A stretch of 46,501 nt of DNA from an uncultured Eubacterium sp. Lineage in GTDB: Bacteria; Bacillota; Clostridia; Lachnospirales; Lachnospiraceae. The notes beneath the pieces are model-generated. The model saw only the letters and a program-made list of their open reading frames with translations, was not told the DNA's origin and did no database searches. Location: assembly GCA_905235555.1 (NCBI GenBank), contig CAJOMD010000013.1, positions 1 through 46,501 of the forward strand, read 5' to 3'. The position numbers were made by a program, and so were the translations under genes. Shown one piece after another: positions 43,151 through 46,501 of the stretch. The stretch's first letter is position 1. The number at the start of each line of letters is the position of its first letter.

Positions 43151-46100
43151 ATGAAAAAACAAGTAAAAAGTATCATTGCTATAGTAGCAGCTTTAGCGAT
43201 GGTAGTAACAAGTTTGGCGTTCGCTCCGGCGGCCAAGATTAGTGCTGATGATTGGCATCAAGCATTCAGTGGTGAAGCGTGGGCTGATGGAACGGCAGGA
43301 GTATGGAACTGGAAAGCCGGTGGTTGGGTTAATGGCTCATATAAGGATGCGTCAAGCCTAACAAGCGGAATAAAGTGGAAATTTACTAATGGAGGTCAAG
43401 CAGCATATATTTACACTTCAAATTTAGCTAATGAAAATATTGTTAGAAGTGGAACAGCTGGTAACTACACATATTCCACACCAGTGGTTGGTACAGACTA
43501 TGAGGTACATGCTACTTTTTCATATACACAAGGTACTCTTGTAGTTGGTAATGTAACATCTACAAAAGTAGTTGGTGAGATTAAGCGTCATGCGGCTTTG
43601 GGTGAAGATGGTGCTATATCTTTGTATAAACAACAAATGTCATTTGATAGTTCTTCCACAACAGATGAACTTGAAGATAGTAGTACAGGAGAAGCTCCTA
43701 TTGTTACTATGCCAAACGATGGCTTGTATTTTGTTGCAGATGTAGGTTGTAGTATAAGTGGTTCATGGGATTTTGCTAAAATTGCTGCTAATTGTGAATG
43801 GAATATAGATTCATTCTATCTAGTAGAGAAAACAGTTGAACCTGGTTCTGCGAAGATTATAGCCGAAGCAGGTGATGCTAGCCAGAATTATAATTGGGTT
43901 CAAGACCAAGTAGAAGGTCTATGGACATGTTCAGTATGTTCAGGATATCAGCAAAATCCTACTCCACCAGATTATTTCTGGGATGTTACAGCAACACTTG
44001 CTAATGACGATCAAATAGATGGTTTTTCAACATCTCTTGATAAGTATTCATTCCCAGGAAGTTACTACAAGGGCGATTTGAGTGGTTGTGAAGATACTGA
44101 TGGTAACCCATTGGTGGCAGGGACACAATATAATTGCACAGTAACTCTTACAGAGAATACTACAGATCCAGGTGGACAATATGCACAGATCAATGTCAGA
44201 ACAACAGATGGTACTGAAAACATAGCTGGTTCTACCAAGACGGGTGCATCTGGTGCAGAAACATTAACATGGACAGGAGTAGTTGAACCTGCTGCTGCTT
44301 CTGGTTCAGGAGATCCTGTTTTGAATCTAAGTATAGGTTATGGTAATGACGGTGAAGGAAATGGCACCGGAGGTTTCTCAGGTGGATTTACAGTTGATAG
44401 TGTAGAATTTGAAGCTATTAATGATCCATTCACACCAGTTCCTAGAAATACAGAAGACTACCATCCAGCTGGTAATACTAGCAACCCTTGGGCTTTAACA
44501 GTTGCTCATATTGAGCCAAATTCATGGGGAGATATGAGTTACTTAGTAGATGGCACGGCTTCAGTTGTGGATAATACAAGTATAAGATTAGATAACGTAG
44601 CACACGATGATGCGTCAAAGGGCGTTGATCAGTCAGACCCTTCAAAATGGTGGTGGTATAATGGTGGTAAATTAAACAACTACTATGATACATCTCAGTG
44701 GGTGTCTGGAAAAGGATATACAGGAACATTTAATTTCAATTACACAGCACCAGACCCAAGCACAGGTTACTCACCAAGTATTAGAGTTATTTTCAATGGC
44801 GATGTTCAGACTGTAGCCCTTTCAGAAGGTCCAAATGAAATTACTTTGCCAGAAATTTCTTATACTGGTACTCTACCTACTATTGAATTCAACTTTGATC
44901 TTTTAGAAAATGGTTCAATAATTAGTGTGTCAGATGTTGATTTTGACTTGACTAGTGACTGGTCATGGCAGGATGATACTCAAGTTTCGTTGACAACTAT
45001 TCAGGACGACAGTTTAGGTGGTTCTGGAAGTGACACAATGAATTGGACTCTATATAGTGCAACACATCCTCAAGGTTCAGTGATTCAAGGATGTAAATTA
45101 TTCTATAAGACTATAGAGACAGGTTCAGGAGCATCATTAAGAAGAGATGTTCAAGTTAAAGTAGGTGAAGGTAATAGATGGGATCCTGTTTGTGCGCAGT
45201 TTAATGTTTCAAATGCTAGCGCATACAGTGGATTGACTGCAAATACTACATATTATATGACATATAAGTTTAACTCAACAGCAGCAGGAACTGTTCACAT
45301 CACTCAAGAGGGATATGAGCCAAATGCTCCTGAAAGATTTGATGTGGTAGCTGGTGAGAATACTTTCACAAAAGTTATGACTTATATGCCAAGTCAAGAT
45401 TTAGGAAATATTAAAATGAGTTTGACTCCTACTACTTATGGAGAGGGTGGAACGATTGTCCAAGACGGTACAGCTTTACCAGTTGACACAATTCTTTCTG
45501 ACTTCGAAATTTCATTTAGCCGTCAGGATGAAGATGGTTGGACTATTGTTACAGATAGTAGAGAACAAGGTGCAGGCAGTCAAATTTATGATAATTTAGT
45601 AACGCAGAGTGGAAGTCCAATCCTTACTGCGTATAGTAATTCAAATTATGGTGGAAGATTAAGCTATAAGGGCAATCAGTATCCAGATGGAGAAGATGCT
45701 ATTGCTAAGACAGGAATCCGTGTTGATAACTTGCCAGGTTCAACATTCACAAACACAACATGGCCTGCAAGTTTAAGAATTCCAAATAGTTACTTCTATA
45801 ATAGAACAGACACCAATGATGATGCATTGGTTAATGGTAATGAATATACACTTAGATTCTATGTGAATGTAGATTTGCCAGATGGTGTTAATTCTGGAAC
45901 AATTTACTTCAAACAAGAAGGATATGGTGATGAACATGCATATACAGTTAGAGAAGGCTTAAATATGCTTAATGGTTCAATCAGTGGAAAGAGTGGATAC
46001 ACATCACACGGTGATTATTCAAACAAATCAGGCGGAATTGAGATGACATATGATGCCAGCAAGACTACTACTCAAGAAGAATACAATACACAGGTGGTAT

Positions 46101-46501
46101 TGGACTTGAGCGAGATGCCTAACGGAGCAGTATTGAATGACTTAAGTTGGGAATTCTATGCACCAGTTCCAGCAACTAAATACAATGTATCAATTGATGG
46201 TACAAAGGTGGCCGAAGTGGATGAAGGAGATAGTTATACACTTCCTAACACAGCAGCTATCGGTTACTTACTAGAGTATACAGATGACCTTTACAAACCA
46301 GGTGCTGAGTATACAGTAAACAGAAATGTAAACTTCATTTCAATTAACGAAGTTAGCATGGAACAGACTGATAAGGTTTCAATGTACTACAAAGAAGGCG
46401 ATGACCAGAGAGGTATGAGATTCCTAAGTAAGTTTACAGTTAACGATGAAAGTAATGAAAGTATATTGAGCTCAGACGCATTCCAGACAGGTATGCTAAT
46501 A
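43151..46501 (+). CDS. giant secreted protein with CBM-like repeats, N-terminal part (3' end outside window)
   Basis: The frame is open from ATG 43151 to the last base, giving 1117 codons without a stop. A signal peptide (about 1-32, ending KISA) precedes a Gly/Ser/Thr/Asn/Asp-rich chain with few Lys or Cys. Several beta-sandwich-like units of roughly 130-200 residues recur, each with a pattern such as NTTYYMTYKFNST then VHITQEGYEP then VVAGENTF (about 700-760) or NEYTLRFYVNV then IYFKQEGYGDE then VREGLNML (about 895-940). These recall CBM4/9-type carbohydrate-binding modules. Near the end, SMYYKEGDDQRGMRFLSKF resembles a module common in large Lachnospiraceae surface proteins. GGGAG precedes the ATG. 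An adhesive or polysaccharide-binding surface role is inferred. Confidence 0.8.
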   Translation, partial: MKKQVKSIIAIVAALAMVVTSLAFAPAAKISADDWHQAFSGEAWADGTAGVWNWKAGGWVNGSYKDASSLTSGIKWKFTNGGQAAYIYTSNLANENIVRSGTAGNYTYSTPVVGTDYEVHATFSYTQGTLVVGNVTSTKVVGEIKRHAALGEDGAISLYKQQMSFDSSSTTDELEDSSTGEAPIVTMPNDGLYFVADVGCSISGSWDFAKIAANCEWNIDSFYLVEKTVEPGSAKIIAEAGDASQNYNWVQDQVEGLWTCSVCSGYQQNPTPPDYFWDVTATLANDDQIDGFSTSLDKYSFPGSYYKGDLSGCEDTDGNPLVAGTQYNCTVTLTENTTDPGGQYAQINVRTTDGTENIAGSTKTGASGAETLTWTGVVEPAAASGSGDPVLNLSIGYGNDGEGNGTGGFSGGFTVDSVEFEAINDPFTPVPRNTEDYHPAGNTSNPWALTVAHIEPNSWGDMSYLVDGTASVVDNTSIRLDNVAHDDASKGVDQSDPSKWWWYNGGKLNNYYDTSQWVSGKGYTGTFNFNYTAPDPSTGYSPSIRVIFNGDVQTVALSEGPNEITLPEISYTGTLPTIEFNFDLLENGSIISVSDVDFDLTSDWSWQDDTQVSLTTIQDDSLGGSGSDTMNWTLYSATHPQGSVIQGCKLFYKTIETGSGASLRRDVQVKVGEGNRWDPVCAQFNVSNASAYSGLTANTTYYMTYKFNSTAAGTVHITQEGYEPNAPERFDVVAGENTFTKVMTYMPSQDLGNIKMSLTPTTYGEGGTIVQDGTALPVDTILSDFEISFSRQDEDGWTIVTDSREQGAGSQIYDNLVTQSGSPILTAYSNSNYGGRLSYKGNQYPDGEDAIAKTGIRVDNLPGSTFTNTTWPASLRIPNSYFYNRTDTNDDALVNGNEYTLRFYVNVDLPDGVNSGTIYFKQEGYGDEHAYTVREGLNMLNGSISGKSGYTSHGDYSNKSGGIEMTYDASKTTTQEEYNTQVVLDLSEMPNGAVLNDLSWEFYAPVPATKYNVSIDGTKVAEVDEGDSYTLPNTAAIGYLLEYTDDLYKPGAEYTVNRNVNFISINEVSMEQTDKVSMYYKEGDDQRGMRFLSKFTVNDESNESILSSDAFQTGMLI

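Noticed and set aside
44478-44729. Minus-strand open frame inside the giant secreted protein gene
   Set aside because: It is a chance frame opposite a long continuous coding frame, without a ribosome site or recognisable motif.

Overview
The window looks like chromosomal DNA of a low-GC anaerobic Firmicute, most probably a Lachnospiraceae/Clostridia member. The reasons are AT-rich DNA with strong AGGAG-type ribosome binding sites, several UUG starts, the fused long form of PurL, type 1B dihydroorotate dehydrogenase with PyrK, a trigger-factor-like lipoprotein foldase, and Lys-rich fibronectin-III-like tails on secreted proteins. Species is not assigned. Nearly all genes are on the + strand; the exceptions are a tRNA-Trp and a P-type ATPase.

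Layout. 1-1170: 3' part of purB. 1253-2612: trigger-factor-like PPIase lipoprotein, preceded by a hairpin and followed by a 138-bp nested palindrome that contains a terminator. 2617-6538: pantothenate/CoA block, consisting of a promoter, a two-hairpin leader resembling the pan RNA motif, a decayed panG-like ketopantoate reductase gene, then panB, panC, panD and coaBC. 6580-7736: secreted GH25 lysozyme and terminator. 7770-33751: a very long co-directional array that mixes purine genes (purL, purE, purM, purN, purD), pyrimidine genes (pyrC, pyrF, pyrK, pyrD, pyrE) and envelope genes (DUF308, GT-C-like, DUF2079, PTPS-related and GT2 membrane proteins, VanZ). It also holds an M29 aminopeptidase, a cadherin-like membrane protein, and a probably acquired AAA/DUF4143 ATPase gene with its own promoter and 23-bp direct repeats. 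33830-35242: radA and terminator. 35253-37810, minus strand: tRNA-Trp with promoter and terminator, and a CtpE-like P-type ATPase. 37871-46501: thrH-like phosphatase, then a surface block of GH16 glucanase, TPR membrane protein, transglutaminase-like protein and the first 1117 codons of a giant secreted protein that runs off the window.

How the genes fit together. The array supplies IMP-pathway and UMP-pathway enzymes together with a likely polyprenyl-phosphate-sugar glycosylation route (GT2 plus polytopic GT-C-like proteins), which needs nucleotide sugars. The pan block makes pantothenate and 4'-phosphopantetheine but appears to have lost its local ketopantoate reductase, so that step must come from another locus. 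The lysozyme, glucanase and transglutaminase-like protein share a very basic C-terminal Fn3-like module, suggesting a common wall-targeting device. No stretch longer than 300 bases lacks a gene; the largest gaps (2476-2764, 7672-7855, 42910-43150) carry the regulatory structures described. No rRNA, CRISPR array, insertion sequence or replication origin was seen.
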